This document shows, in pieces, positions 22,232 through 32,943 of a stretch of 64,000 nucleotides of DNA. The DNA lies in contig NC_134537.1 in the NCBI RefSeq assembly GCF_050624435.1, positions 128,378,086 through 128,442,085 on the forward strand. The letters run 5' to 3'. Numbering within the stretch: position 1 is the first letter of the stretch; the number at the start of each line of letters is the position of its first letter. A model generated the notes under the pieces. It did not search any database. It was not told the origin of the DNA and was given only the letters and a program-made list of their open reading frames with translations. The position numbers were made by a program, and so were the translations under genes. The DNA comes from Tenrec ecaudatus. Taxonomy: Eukaryota; Chordata; Mammalia; Afrosoricida; Tenrecidae.

Positions 22232-22428
22232 GGGTCCCTGGTGGCATAATTAGTTAGTGTTGGGCTTCTAACCACAAGGTCAGAAGTTCAAAACCACCAG
22301 CCTCCCAAAACCACTCTGCAGGAGTAAAGTGAGACTTTCCATCTCTGGAAACTCGTAGGAGCAGTTCTCCTTTGTCCCAGAGAGCTGCTGTGGTTTGAAG
22401 TGGACTCAATGGCAGTGCGTTTGGAGAG
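22232..22428 (+). mobile_element. AfroSINE, full length
   Basis: 'gggtccctggtggcataattagttag', 'gggcttctaaccacaaggtcagaagttcaaaacc', 'gagcagttctcctttgtcc' and the tail 'gtttgaagtggactcaatggcagtg'. It has inserted at the end of a MIR relic. Confidence 0.88.
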
Positions 22429-22747
22429 AGTTTTAAAGTGGATGCCCATTTTACTATCCATTGGCATTAAATGGTTACTAATTGGTGATTATATGAATAT
22501 ATAAATTCTATATTAATTCAAGGCACATAGAAAAATAACTAGGCTGTCACAAAACATTTTTAAAATTTGCATTTGTAGAGAGAATGATGGAGTGATATGC
22601 TTTCGGACAGTTCTCACTTTTGGAGAATTAAATATATTATTGTTATTGAAATCTCCATGGTGGCTTATAATCAAATTCCATGTTGTGTTGTGTTTTTGTT
22701 TATTCGTTTGTCTTCATTAGTGGTTTGTTTATTTGTTTGTTTGTAGC

Positions 22748-22925
22748 TTACTGGGCTACACATTGCTCTGCGAACTCCAAGGTCAGCAGTTCAAACCCAT
22801 CCGCCACATTAAAGGAGAAAGATGAGACTCTTTATTCTGGTAGAGATATTAAAATACCAACAGGGGACAGTTCTAGTCTGACCTATAGGGTCGCTATGAG
22901 TCACAATTGACTGTAGGCCAGTAGA
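22748..22925 (+). mobile_element. AfroSINE
   Basis: 'actgggctacacattgctctgcgaactccaaggtcagcagttcaaaccc', 'ggagaaagatgagactctttattc' and the tail 'tagggtcgctatgagtcacaattgactgtagg'. The tail is among the best preserved here. Confidence 0.88.
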
Positions 22926-23169
22926 TTTTTGCTTCTTTGTTTGTAAACTGAACGCAACCTATTTTCCAGTCATGCCTCAACTAAAGCAGTCCTCACGCAA
23001 CACACAGCCAATCATTTCACTGTTTCCAAGTGTGCCCCAACTCTATTGCTTGCATTACTGACTCCCTGTGCTTCTCCTGCTCTCCCAGCAGCCAAAGGGT
23101 ATATAGTTTAAGATGTATGTCAGATATCCACTCTGTATTGCTATATTGCTTCCATCAGATAATGTGTTT
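22926..23169. other. Unannotated interval
   Basis: Nothing recognised. Confidence 0.35.
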
Positions 23170-23450
23170 AGCTTACTCCTTCACATGTAAATCTCTTCTC
23201 AAGTACTACCTAATCACGAGGCCTTTGTTAACCTATGTTATAGTCACTTTTCTTCCCCAATTCCCCTACGCTATTTAGTCTCTTTTATATTTTCCATAAT
23301 CTTTCTAACAAACTCCACATGTAAGTTATTTCCTTATTAGATGTGTTTATTAGATTCTTTCTGGGCCTCACGAAAGCATGGGCAAGTCCCAAAGGCAGGT
23401 GTCTTTGCTAATTAATTGTATACTAAGTGGTGACCACAAGATATGAGTGA
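23170..23450 (+). mobile_element. L2 LINE 3' end relic
   Basis: The series 'cttcacatgtaaatctcttctcaagtac', 'gaggcctttgttaacc', 'ctatttagtctcttttat' and 'cattagattctttctgggcctcacgaaagcatgggcaag' runs parallel to the L2 3' end ('aaatgtcacctcctcagagaggccttccctgacc', 'tgtgagctccttgagggcaggg'). Old and diverged. Confidence 0.5.
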
Positions 23451-23671
23451 ATGGGCAGCTGGCAAAAATTGTGTGAAATTGGGTTATCTCCTTTGATATT
23501 TGGATTGAAACTAAGAAATCGTAGTGTTGGTGGTGGTAACTGAGCACACAGAATTTCTAGAGCAGTCATATATTGGACCAGTGCAGTAAGTCATCTCAAG
23601 GGAAAGGCAGAGATGGGACTTCAAGTGCAGGATAATGGAGGGACAGCAGGAAGAAAAAATTTAAAAAAAAA

Positions 23672-24217
23672 CCTCCCTCCCTGCTCCCCCCTCCCTCATG
23701 AACCCTTGATAATTTATAAATTATTATTTTGTCTTATCTTGCACTGTCCAACATCTCCCTTCACCCACTTTTCTGTTGTCTGTCCCCCAGGAAGGAGGTC
23801 ACTTGTAGCTCATTGGAATCAGTTCCCCCTTTCCAACCCACCCTCCCTCTACCCTCCCAGTATTGCCACTCACACCACTCACTGGTCCTGAAAGGATCAT
23901 CCGCCCTGGATTCCCTGCGTTTCCAGTTCCTATCTGTACCAGTGCACATCCTCTGGTCTAGCCAGACTTGCAAGGTAGAATTGGGATCATGATAGTGGGG
24001 GAAGCAGCAGGGGAGGAAGCATTTAGAAACTAGAGGAAAGTTGGATGTTTCATTGTTGCTACACTGCACCCTGCAAGGCTCGTCTCCCCGAGACCCTTCT
24101 GTAAGGGGATGTCCAGTGGCCTACAAATAGGCTTTGGGTCTCCAATCCGCACCGCCCTCCACCCCCCGCCACATTCACTATGATAAGTTTTTTTTCTGAT
24201 GATTCCTGATACCTGAT
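23672..24217 (-). mobile_element. L1 3' UTR, inverted 5' segment of a twin-primed insertion
   Basis: Read on the minus strand, the segment gives L1 3' UTR sequence in normal order ('acttatcatagtgaatg', 'agacccaaagcctatttgtagg', 'tttcctctagtt', 'tggctagaccagagg', 'cgcagggaatccagg', 'atcaagggttcatgagggagg'). It breaks off exactly where the plus-strand segment at 24218 takes up the same L1 a dozen bases further on. All open frames here are noise in a UTR. Confidence 0.8.
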
Positions 24218-24372
24218 TCATAGGACCTGATGCCAGGGGCTTAGTTGGAGAGCAAATGTTTCGAGAATGATGAGGGCACTGAATGTACAAATGTGCTTTA
24301 CACAATTTATGTATGTGTGGATTGTGATAAGAGTTGTATGAGCCCATAATAAAATGATTTAAAAAAGAGAGA
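24218..24372 (+). mobile_element. L1 3' terminus of the twin-primed insertion
   Basis: 'aggacctgatgccaggggcttag', 'gagagcaaatgtttcgagaatgatgagggc', 'gattgtgataagagttgtatgagccc', then a polyadenylation signal aataaa near 24346 and an A-rich tail. An AfroSINE on the opposite strand follows. Confidence 0.82.
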
Positions 24373-24379
24373 AAATAAA

Positions 24380-24562
24380 AACCTTCACCCAGTGCCATCA
24401 ATGACAGCTCATAGAGATCATACAGGACAAGGTAGAACTGGCCCTGGGAGTTTCCGAGATTGTGACTGGGAATTGAGTAGAAGCTCCTTAGCTCCTGGTA
24501 ACTTTGAGCAGCTGGCGCAACAGTTAGCATACAACTCCCAACCACAACCCTGCCAGGAAAAG
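24380..24562 (-). mobile_element. AfroSINE
   Basis: Reverse strand: 'accttcacccagtgccatcaatgacagctcatagagatcatacaggac', 'ctgggagtttccgagattgtgac' and 'agcagctggcgcaacagttagcatacaactcccaacc'. Confidence 0.82.
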
Positions 24563-25099
24563 ACACTGATACATTGACATAGAAGCCGTCGCATGCTGTG
24601 ATATATTTAAAGTAGGATTTATTTTCAAGATACCTCATTTGACTTTAATTGCTTGGGAGTGGGAGATAGGCCATCATGGATGTGTTAACTACTATTACTA
24701 TGCCTAAGATATCTCTTATTGATTTTTATTGTATGAAAACAACAATCATCTCAACCAAAATTACCCCCAATCGTTTCTTCTGCTAACTCATATTATTGTG
24801 TGGAAATAACTATGTTTAGCATGTTATAAGTATTCTGCAAGTACACACCATTTTTATATGGCCAATACCATAAAGGATTGATTGGGCGAAGAGTAAATTT
24901 GTATGCTTAGTTTGGGGCATGTTTCTCTCAATCTTGATTATTAAAATGAAGAAACTAATGCCCACCAACACTAAGTAGCTTGCTAAAAGTAGCATATCTG
25001 GGAGATGGGGACAGTTTATGACTTCTACTTTCTTTCTATGGCCCATGCATAATTATTGACTTTTGGGTTAATGACAAATATTTGAAATTTATAGAATTG
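24563..25099. other. Unannotated interval
   Basis: AT-rich; nothing recognised. Confidence 0.35.
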
Positions 25100-25292
25100 A
25101 AATTATTAACACTTTATTGGACATCTAGAATGTTTACAAGTATGGTGAGTGCTTGGTACGCTCATTTCTCAAAGGCATTATTTTTCTCGTCTAAATTGTC
25201 TTCTATAGATAAACAACATAAGGCAGAGAGAGGTGAGTGAATTTGTTCAAAGTCAACTAACTGGTAGGAGATAGAGCCAACATTCAAACTAG
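25100..25292 (-). mobile_element. MIR SINE relic
   Basis: 'aacataaggcagagagaggtgagtgaatttgttcaaagtcaactaactggtaggagatagagccaacattcaaac' follows the reversed MIR core ('gaggctcagagaggttaagtgacttgcccaaggtcacacagctagtaagtggcagagccgggattcaaac'). Confidence 0.7.
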
Positions 25293-25304
25293 AGATGACT
25301 TTCT

Positions 25305-25560
25305 CTGGAGTGTGGAGTACATCTCTAGAGCCAGAGGACCTGGATTTGAACCACAGCTCTGCTGTCAACTGGGAGGCTTGGACAAAAGTACTTGTTCTTT
25401 CAATTTTCCAGTGACGCTTCTCCAAAGTAGGTTTGATAATTAGGAATACTCAACTCACGGCCTTGTGTGAAAGATTGAATGAGTTAATGTTTAGAAGGTA
25501 CTCACAATAATTCCTGGCCATAAAAGTACATTATAAGTACGTGTTGATTAAAATGAAGAA
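25305..25560 (+). mobile_element. MIR SINE relic
   Basis: 'tctctagagccagaggacctggatttgaaccacagctctgctgtcaactgggaggcttgg' and 'gattgaatgagttaatgtttagaaggtactcacaataattcctggccataaaagtac' follow the MIR consensus in the forward direction through the 3' end. It stands head to tail against the reversed MIR just before it. Confidence 0.8.
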
Positions 25561-25637
25561 AATCCTGTGCCTCCTTTCACATCTTGCTTTCTTGCATAGC
25601 GCCTGGTACAAGGTGATAATAAAAATATTACTATATG

Positions 25638-25722
25638 ACTGAATGTACAATTGCTCTTTGATATAAAGTTTTCTTTTACACACATCTGAGTGTCTCTAGA
25701 TTAATTTCTCTGGTCTAAGAAC
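25638..25722 (+). mobile_element. 3' end fragment of the ERVL/MaLR-like LTR
   Basis: 'gaatgtacaattgctctttgatataaagttttcttttacacac' and 'gtgtctctagattaatttctctgg' match the last 90 bp of the LTRs at 26569 and 32420, including the TATA-like gatataaag. The rest of this LTR is absent. Confidence 0.8.
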
Positions 25723-25753
25723 TAATTTTATCTCATGTGATTCCTATGATGAA

Positions 25754-26280
25754 TGATATAGCTAGTTTATTGTCCCAACCTGGCCAATAAACACATGTGG
25801 GGTTAATTGAAGGGCAGAGAGATAAATGGCTCCCTGCGCCTCGCCTTTAGAGTTCTCAGGTCTCTTGCTTTCTGATGGTAGACCAGGGTGCAGTTGCCTT
25901 AGCCAGTTTCTTGCTTTAGCTGGCAAGGTTCACTTCCTGCAAGACATTCCTGAGGAGAAGCTATATGCACCTACCCTGATGCAGCCCTGGGTGCTGGAGC
26001 AGTCATGCGAAGACCCCTGCCAGCACTGAGATGCTTACACATTCACTGACTCAGCTTTCTTCCTGCAGTCAGCATCATTGCATCTGTTTTGTGAGATGGA
26101 GGAGGACTTGGTGGACTGGTGTTGGACATATGGGTTAATAATGGGTTAATGTTGGACTTGTGGGCTTGGGCAGCACTGTATTGTGATGTTTGCTTGATGT
26201 GCACTTAACCTTTATATAAAACTCTCTATTATACAAGAGTTTCTGTGGATTTGTTTCTCTAAAGTACCCAGACTTACACA
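25754..26280 (+). mobile_element. LTR of a related subfamily
   Basis: Only parts match the 26.6-kb LTR ('agatgctta', 'tcctgcagtcagcatcattgcatctg', 'tggacatatgggttaat', 'ataaaactctc', 'ggatttgtttctct'), ending 'gacttacaca'. Its first third ('tagtttattgtcccaacctggccaataaacacatg') differs. A TGAAT/AGAAT pair at the edges may be a decayed 5-bp duplication. A 67-codon frame inside is not a gene. Confidence 0.6.
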
Positions 26281-26563
26281 AGAATTAATAGAGATATTTT
26301 TATACAAAGAGAGCATGTTTGGAAATCAGAAATATTCTTAGGAGTTTTGTCCAAATATATTTACATCACGTTTTTAAGACAAAAAACCAGTTTCTAGTAT
26401 ATCAGCAGTGCTAAAAATATTCTCATGAGTAAAATTATTTTTCTTTGAATTTTATTTCCCTTTACCTGAAGAAGAAAGGCTCCCTGCTACATAAAATTTA
26501 TATGTTTAGAACAGACTGAAAAATAACACTTTTCACTGAATTTTCCATAGTCCTACTAATAGA
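26281..26563. other. Unannotated interval between LTRs
   Basis: AT-rich; nothing recognised. Confidence 0.35.
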
Positions 26564-26568
26564 CTATC

Positions 26569-27059
26569 TGTGGCAGTTACATAATCTGGTGTCAACTTGC
26601 TAAGGGGTGGTATCCAGCCTGTCAATCAGATTGCAGTTTGATAGCTTCATTTGGAGGCACCATGGAGATAAATAGCTTGCTGGAGGCAGGACACAGAAAC
26701 ATTCCCTGTGAGACAATCCTGTTGAGGGGACACATGGAGCTACACTAGAGCCCTGGAGCTGGAGGAGCCACATGGGTACTCCTGCCAGCACTGTGATGCT
26801 TTCACTGCCGCTGGATCCACAAGGCTTTCCACCCACTGGCCTGCAGTCTTCCTGCATTCAGTGTTATTGCATTGCTGCATGAGTCTGAAAAGGAATTTAC
26901 GGACTGGTATCGACATATGGGGTAATATTGAACTTATGGACATGATCTGAGCTAGGCTGGGATGTTTTCTTAATGTACCATTGCTCTTTGATATAAAGTT
27001 CTCTCTTACAGACATATTGGTGTCTAGATTTGTTTCTCTAGTCAACCTGGACTAACATT
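26569..27059 (+). repeat. 5' LTR of the ERVL/MaLR-like element
   Basis: It starts 'tgtggcagttacataatctgg' and runs through 'agcctgtcaatcagattgcag', 'ctgctggatccacaag'-like text and a TATA-like 'gatataaagttctctc', then 'gtctagatttgtttctctagtc'. The terminal CA has decayed (actaacatta). Open frames on the minus strand are shadows. Confidence 0.85.
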
Positions 27060-27060
27060 A

Positions 27061-27080
27061 TGGTACCTTGGGACTGGGGC
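27061..27080 (+). promoter_or_regulatory. Primer-binding site, tRNA-Leu-like
   Basis: Three bases after the LTR stands 'tggtaccttgggactgggg'. The complement of the 3' end of tRNA-Leu(UAA) is tggtaccaggagtgggg; the first seven bases are identical and the rest matches with a two-base insertion and substitutions. Leucine priming is usual for ERVL and MaLR elements. Confidence 0.65.
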
Positions 27081-27866
27081 ACTAGAGAAACACATCTTAA
27101 AATGGAGCATAGATGCTGGCTTGTTTGACCCCTGCCTCACAGCAGGTTTTCTTCTCTGGCTAGCCAGAAGTCAGATATGCCCATGCAGTTTAGTGGGTTG
27201 TTTTCTGGAAAGAATATAGAAGTTAAAGTATTGACTAGTTTGTTTGGTTTTGGTCCTTGGTTATTTCTTTTTGAAATGGCAAAAATGAATGTGATTAATG
27301 TGTATTTTGAACTCAGGGGCTGGAAATTGCCATTTGAAATTCTCAGAGACCATTCTCCTTAAGGAACATGGCTTTCAGATGGTCAAAATGCCTGACAGAA
27401 AGCTTGGCTCTGGCTTGATGCAGCCAGAGACCTAGGGCCATATTTTGTATCAATGGAATAGTTTAGATAAGGATTAAGATAAGCTAAATAAGGATTTAAC
27501 TTGACTGTTTTAAGAATTGAGTTTAGTATCTGATTCTACTTTGTTTATACTGGTTTCTTCTGCTTATTATTGTTGATATAATGGTTGATAGAAAAGCTTA
27601 TTGGGACATATGAAAATAGAGAGCTTGTAAACCTACTTGCCTGGAGCTATTAAAATTGTATATTTAGCTTTCCCTACCCAATTAAAGCCACTCTTAACCT
27701 CAAAAAAATTGTACATTTAAATGGATTTAAGACACACCTGCAAGGAAGGCTCTGAAAAGTTCTAGCCAGTGTTCAATGGTGTTGATCAGTTGGAGGGGGG
27801 AAAAGGATCTATTTGGATTTTTGAATTTGAAAAAATTGGGAGCCACAAAGAAACTTTCCTCTCCAG
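27081..27866 (+). mobile_element. Internal region of the ERV, part 1
   Basis: About 0.8 kb between the primer-binding site and the nested L1. No conserved retroviral domain is visible; the longest frame (27177-27362, 61 codons) has no recognised motif. The last 20 bp (27847-27866) form the left target duplication of the L1. Confidence 0.6.
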
Positions 27867-30800
27867 TCAAAAAGGTAGTACCCTTTACAATAGCCAAGCA
27901 CAAATTGAAATATCTAGGCATATACCTGACTAAAAAACCCCAAAAGATTTGTATAAGGAAAACTATAGAACACTATTACAAGAACCCCAGAGTGACTTCA
28001 ACAAATGGAAGAATATCCTGTGCTCATGGATTAGAAGACTCAATACAGTAAAGATGTGAGTTCTGTCAAAGTGGGAGCACTTGCTCTACCTGACTTTAGC
28101 ACGTACTATACAGCCACACTAGTCAACAGTGTGATACTGGTATAACAACAGTTATTGGTCTGAACCAACAGCAAAGAGCTGAAAACCCAGAAATAAAAAC
28201 ACAGCATACAGGCAACTGATCTTTGATAAGGGCCAAAAAAGTATCAAATGGGAACCAGATGCCCTCTTCAACAAATGGTGCTGGAAAAAATGGATATCTA
28301 CCTGCAAAGAAATGAAGCAAGACACTTACCTTACTCCATGCACAAGAATAAAGACAAGATGGATCACAGACCTAGAGATAAAACCCCAAACTATTAGGGC
28401 CATTAATGAGAGAATTTGGAGAAACCTGAGAACCTTGGCAGAGGTTATCAGATATGCATAGCCTATCAGAAATATGGAAGGATACAAATACAGAGGAGTC
28501 ACAAATTGACAAGTGGGATATAATGAAGATAAAGCACCAATGTACATCGAAAGAATTCACCCAGAATATAATAAGGACCCCACAGACTGGGAACTCATCT
28601 TTAGCAATGACACATCAGACAAAGGCCTCATTACTAAATCTACAATACTTTGCAAGCTTACAATAGAAAAAAACTAACTGCCCACTGAGGAGGTGGGCAA
28701 AGGACCCGGATAGAAGTTTCACAGGGGCAGAAATCCAAATAGCCAATAAACATATCAGAAAATGTTCCTGATCTTTAGCTATAAGAGAAATGAAAATTAA
28801 AACATCAATGAGATACCACTTAACACTCTCAAAGATAGCCCAATTAGAAAAATCAGAGATAACAAATGTTGAAGGGGCTGTGGGGAGATAGGAACTCTCA
28901 TCCACTGCTGGTGGACTTGGAGGAATGTACTGCCACTATGGAAACCGATTTGGCAATATCTAAAACAGATGGAAATTGAGTTACCATACGACACAGCAAT
29001 ACCCCTACTGGGCATATACTCAAAAGAAACAAAAAACAATCCACGGCCAGACATCTGTGTTCCAATGTTCATCGCGGCACAGTTCACAATTGCAAGGAGT
29101 TGGAAACAACCTAAATTTCCATCAACAGAGGTCTGGATCAAAAAACTGTGGTATGTACATACAGTAGAGTACTATCCTTCCCTAAAATGCAGTGATGAAC
29201 GCATAAAGCACATGGCTGCATGGGAAGAACTGGAGGAAATCATGCTAAGTGAAGTAAGTCAAGCACACAAGGACAAGTACAACATGAGTCCACTGAGGTA
29301 GCTTAAACAAACAAACAAAAAAACTAAACTAAAACAGAGAATAGGGGAAAAGCTACTATATGCGTACATCCCTGGGGTGAAGTCCAGCAACTATGGAAGG
29401 GCCCAAATCCAATCCAGAGATATATACAGCAACCAACTAAATAAGAGGGGGAAATAAAGAGAAAGAAAAAAGAAAAAAAGACATGGATGGTGGGGAGCTG
29501 GGCACTATTCCACCCAAGGGGGAGGGTATTGTTCATATCTCCACAGGAGGAGAGAGAGAGAAAGCTTCAACCTGACGTGCCAAGATGTGAATACAATATA
29601 CCGGCATGTACCAGGGAACCAATAGAGAGGTCTGTGGGGCTGGCCGATTATGGGGACATCTTTCCCCCTCCCCCCCCCCCCGCTAAGAAGAATGCACTTT
29701 AGAGTACAGCACTGGGGCTACAGCTTGGGGAAAGGAGCACATTGGATTAGAGCACATGGGAGAAACGCAAAGGGATGGAGAGGGAGGAGAGGACATCCTG
29801 GCCCACCAAGCCCCGAGGACGATGTTCCTGTTTGGAACAGAATACATGGGGAGGACCATAGAGCCGGATCCACCACGGGATATGGCATCCCTCACTGAAC
29901 CATGGCGCTGTGGGGGACAGCACTCGAGGAACAGTGTGGGAATAGTGCACGGTCTGGCCCCATCACACTGAGGCAAGGCACTGAGGGCATGCAGTAGGGC
30001 AGCAGGGGGAGCAGACTGATGAAACACCTGGGGAATTCCAAAAGTAGACTTGGGAAAGAGAATGTGGCACCCCATCAGACTTGGTTGGAAAACACTTGTA
30101 ATGGCCAAGAAACAGAACTTGAACATGTATAGGCTTTTCCATTTTTGTCAGTGACTTTCTTTTTGTTGTGGTTATTTTGTTCTTGTTTTCTGTTGTTGTT
30201 ATCGTTTTGTATTGTTGGTTTTGACTTCCTCTGTTGTTTCTACATGTCTATCTAGATAAAATATGTGGAATAAATAATTCAGATATATAAAGAATGGGAT
30301 CAATGGTTCTGGGGGATACAGGAGAAGGGGAGGTGGGAGAAAGGAAGGGGAAGGGACCAAGTCAGGGACAAGGGAACAACAAGTGAGCTAAAGTCAATGG
30401 AAGGAAGGTCGTAGAATAGGTAGTGGGGCTCAATAAAGGGCAATGTAGCAGTGAGGAATTACTAAACCAGAATGAAGGCTCAACATGATGGTGGGACAAG
30501 AGGGAAGTAAAAAGGAAATAGAGGAAATAACCAGGACATATAGAACATTTATAAAGGCCTAAATACAGGCATATACATATGTAAATATATAATGAGAGGT
30601 AAATAGAACTGTGTATTCATATATATGTTAATATTTAAGGTTGAAGATGGACATTGGGCCTCAACTCAAGTACTCCCTTAAGACAAGAACACTTTGTTCT
30701 AACAATCTGGCATTCTGTGATGTTCACCTTCCCAACACAATTGCTGAAGACAAAATGGTGCATAAGCAAATATGGTGAAGAAAGCTGATGGTGCCTGGCT

Positions 30801-31624
30801 ATCAAAAGATATAGCATCTGGTATCTTAAAGGCTTGAAGATAAACAAGTGGCCATGTAGCTCAGAAGCAACAAAATCCACATGGAAAAAGCACACCAGCC
30901 TGTGTGATCATGAGGTGTCGATGGGATCAGGTACCAGGCATATAAGACCCAGAATAAAACCATACTCAAGGTGAATGGGCATGGGGGGGCATGGAATGGA
31001 GACCCAGTGGCCATCTGTAGACAATTGGACATCTCCTCACAGAGGGGTCACAGGGAAGAGATGAGCCAGTCAGGGTGCAGTACAGCACAGATGAAACACA
31101 GAACTTTCCTCTAGTTCTTTGGTGTGTCCCTCACCCCACTACCATGACCTCAATTCTACCTTACAAATCAGATTACACCAGAGCATGCACACTGCTACAG
31201 GTTAGAGTTTGCAATACAGGGAATCCAGGACAGATAACCCCCTCAGGGCCAACAAGGAGAGTAGAGATACCAGGAGGATTAGAGGAGGGTGGGAGGAAAA
31301 AAGGGGAATCGATCACAAGGATCAACTAGAACCCCCTCCCAGGGGGACAAAAACAGCAAAGTGGACGAAGGGTGACAGAGGATGATGTAAGATATGGAAA
31401 TAATAATCTATAACTTATCAAGGGTTCAGGAGGGAGGGAGGACGGGGGAGAGAGGGGAAAGAAATGGGGAGCTAAGATCAGGGGCTCAAGGGAGAAGAGA
31501 ATGCTTCGAAAATGATGATGGAGGCATATGTGCAAATATGCTTGACACATTGGAGGAATGAATGGATTGTGAGAAGAGATGTAAGAGACGCCAATAAAAG
31601 TATTTTAAAAACGAAGAAAGAAAA
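27867..31624 (+). mobile_element. L1 LINE, 5'-truncated, nested in the ERV
   Basis: It begins inside ORF2 (KKVVPFTIAKHKLKYLGIYL region) and runs through the C-terminal part, with the cysteine-rich/tower stretch in broken frames. It then shows an L1 ORF2 end at 28969-29301 with ELPYDTAIPLLGIYSKE and DWIKK-like VWIKKLWYVHTVEYY. The ORF2 stop is at about 29301. A 3' UTR of about 2.3 kb follows, including a G/C-rich part at 29700-30100 and 'ggtatcttaaaggcttgaag', known from afrotherian L1s. A signal aataaa lies at 31593 and an A-rich tail ends the element. Endonuclease and reverse-transcriptase catalytic domains are missing by 5' truncation, and frameshifts break ORF2. Target duplications flank it at 27847-27866 and 31625-31644 (18 of 20 identical). 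Confidence 0.9.
28969..29301 (+). pseudogene. L1 ORF2 C-terminal remnant
   Basis: The longest uninterrupted piece of the L1 ORF2 in this window, about 110 codons. It carries the family-typical order IPLLGIYSKE, then CVPMFIAAQFTIARSWKQPK, then VWIKKLWYVHTVEYY, then EEIMLSEVSQAHKDKYNM. An intact ORF2 has about 1,275 residues, so under a tenth survives in frame. No catalytic site is included. Confidence 0.88.
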
Positions 31625-31644
31625 AAAGAAACTCTCCTCTCTAG

Positions 31645-32419
31645 GACTGAACTTTAAGGAGAGCCTGTGAACAGGCTGAAATGCTTACAAGGTGACCACT
31701 TGGATCTACTAGAGTCGAAGTGAGAGAAAAGCATCAATAAAGAGATGGGTTGAGTCTTGCCACTGACATCCTTGGACCTTGTTCACAGGGACTAGATAAG
31801 ACAAGAGCAAGTTGGCTGGTCTAAAGTTCATGACCTAGTACAAGAATGTGTGGGACACATGGTTGAAAACAATGAAGCTAATGGGCACCCTTTTGAAGTT
31901 AAGTGAGCAGCCTACATTGAGCTGATCTGAACCTGACCAGATGAAGATAAGATATTTGAGCCTGTTAATTGGTGCATATTGTTGTTGACCTTATGGATGG
32001 CCTGTCCTGATTTGACTTTGCTTATGCATGTGGATTTCACAAGGTTCCAACTGAAATGAAGATTCTTCACATCAAAGAATATGATTATGTCCTAAGAGCC
32101 CTGGGTTGATGTAAGTGGGCAGTGGAAAAACTGGATACCAAAAATGGGGCAGATAAAGGCATGGAATGGCTGGCTTACAAACTTTCCTATATGGGGGAAT
32201 ATGCTCATAGGATTATGGTGTAGGTGTTCACATATGCATAGATTATTTTTGTTTTGTTCACTTATAGAATGTCATGCTTAAATAAGAGTGGCATATTTTT
32301 GATTGTATGCAATTTAGTTTTAGCCTGTTAGGTACAGATACGCTTTTATTAGCGTTCTGTTAAAAATTATGTATGGCGAAAAAGTGTTCTGAAAAAGTGT
32401 CAAGTGAAAAAGGGGTGGT
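31645..32419 (+). mobile_element. Internal region of the ERV, part 2, with polypurine tract
   Basis: Resumes directly after the right L1 target duplication and continues to the 3' LTR. The sequence 'caagtgaaaaaggggtgg' at 32401-32418 is a polypurine-tract-like stretch, the plus-strand primer of LTR elements, immediately before the LTR. No intact retroviral frame is present. Confidence 0.65.
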
Positions 32420-32943
32420 TGTGGTAGTTACATAATCTGGTGTAGTTACATAATCTGGTGTCAATTTGGTAAGGGGTGGAGTCTAGCCTGTCAATCAGGT
32501 CACGGCTTGATGACCTCATTTGGAGGTGCCATGGAGATAAATAGCTCACTGGAGGTCAGATACACAGAGACTCTCTGCTTCATCTTCCTGCTGACAAGAC
32601 ACTGACCGCTACACTGGAGCTCTGGAGCTGGAGGAACCACGTGGACACCTCTGCCAACGTTGAGGTACTTCCATTGCCACTAGATCAACAGGGCATTCCA
32701 TCCACTGGCATCTGGTTTTCCTGAATTCGGTGTCATTGCCTGCATGCGTGAGTCTAAAGAGGAATGTATGGACTAGTATTGACATATGGAGTAATATTGA
32801 CGTGGGGTAATATCGAATTTATGGATTTGACTGGATGGGGCTGGGATGTTTTCTTAATGTACAATTGCTCTTTGATATAAAGTTCTCTCATAAACACATA
32901 TGAGTGTCTAGATTTGTTTCTCTAGTCAATCTGGATTAACACA
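32420..32943 (+). repeat. 3' LTR of the ERVL/MaLR-like element
   Basis: It starts 'tgtggtagttacataatctgg' and ends 'ggattaacaca', with the same internal landmarks as the 5' LTR ('agcctgtcaatcaggtcac', 'gatataaagttctctc', 'gtctagatttgtttctctagtc'). An 18-bp direct duplication (tagttacataatctggtg at 32425-32442 and 32443-32460) makes it longer than the 5' LTR. Confidence 0.88.

Noticed and set aside
24030-24638. A 202-codon minus-strand open frame
   Set aside because: It crosses a SINE, an L1 tail and the inverted L1 3' UTR, which are noncoding.
25754-26280. A second complete provirus formed by this LTR and the 26.6-kb LTR
   Set aside because: Only about 290 bp separate them, without a primer-binding site or purine tract, and the two LTRs are of different subfamilies.
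29683-30126. A 147-codon minus-strand frame in a GC-rich block
   Set aside because: It lies in the L1 3' UTR, antisense to the element.
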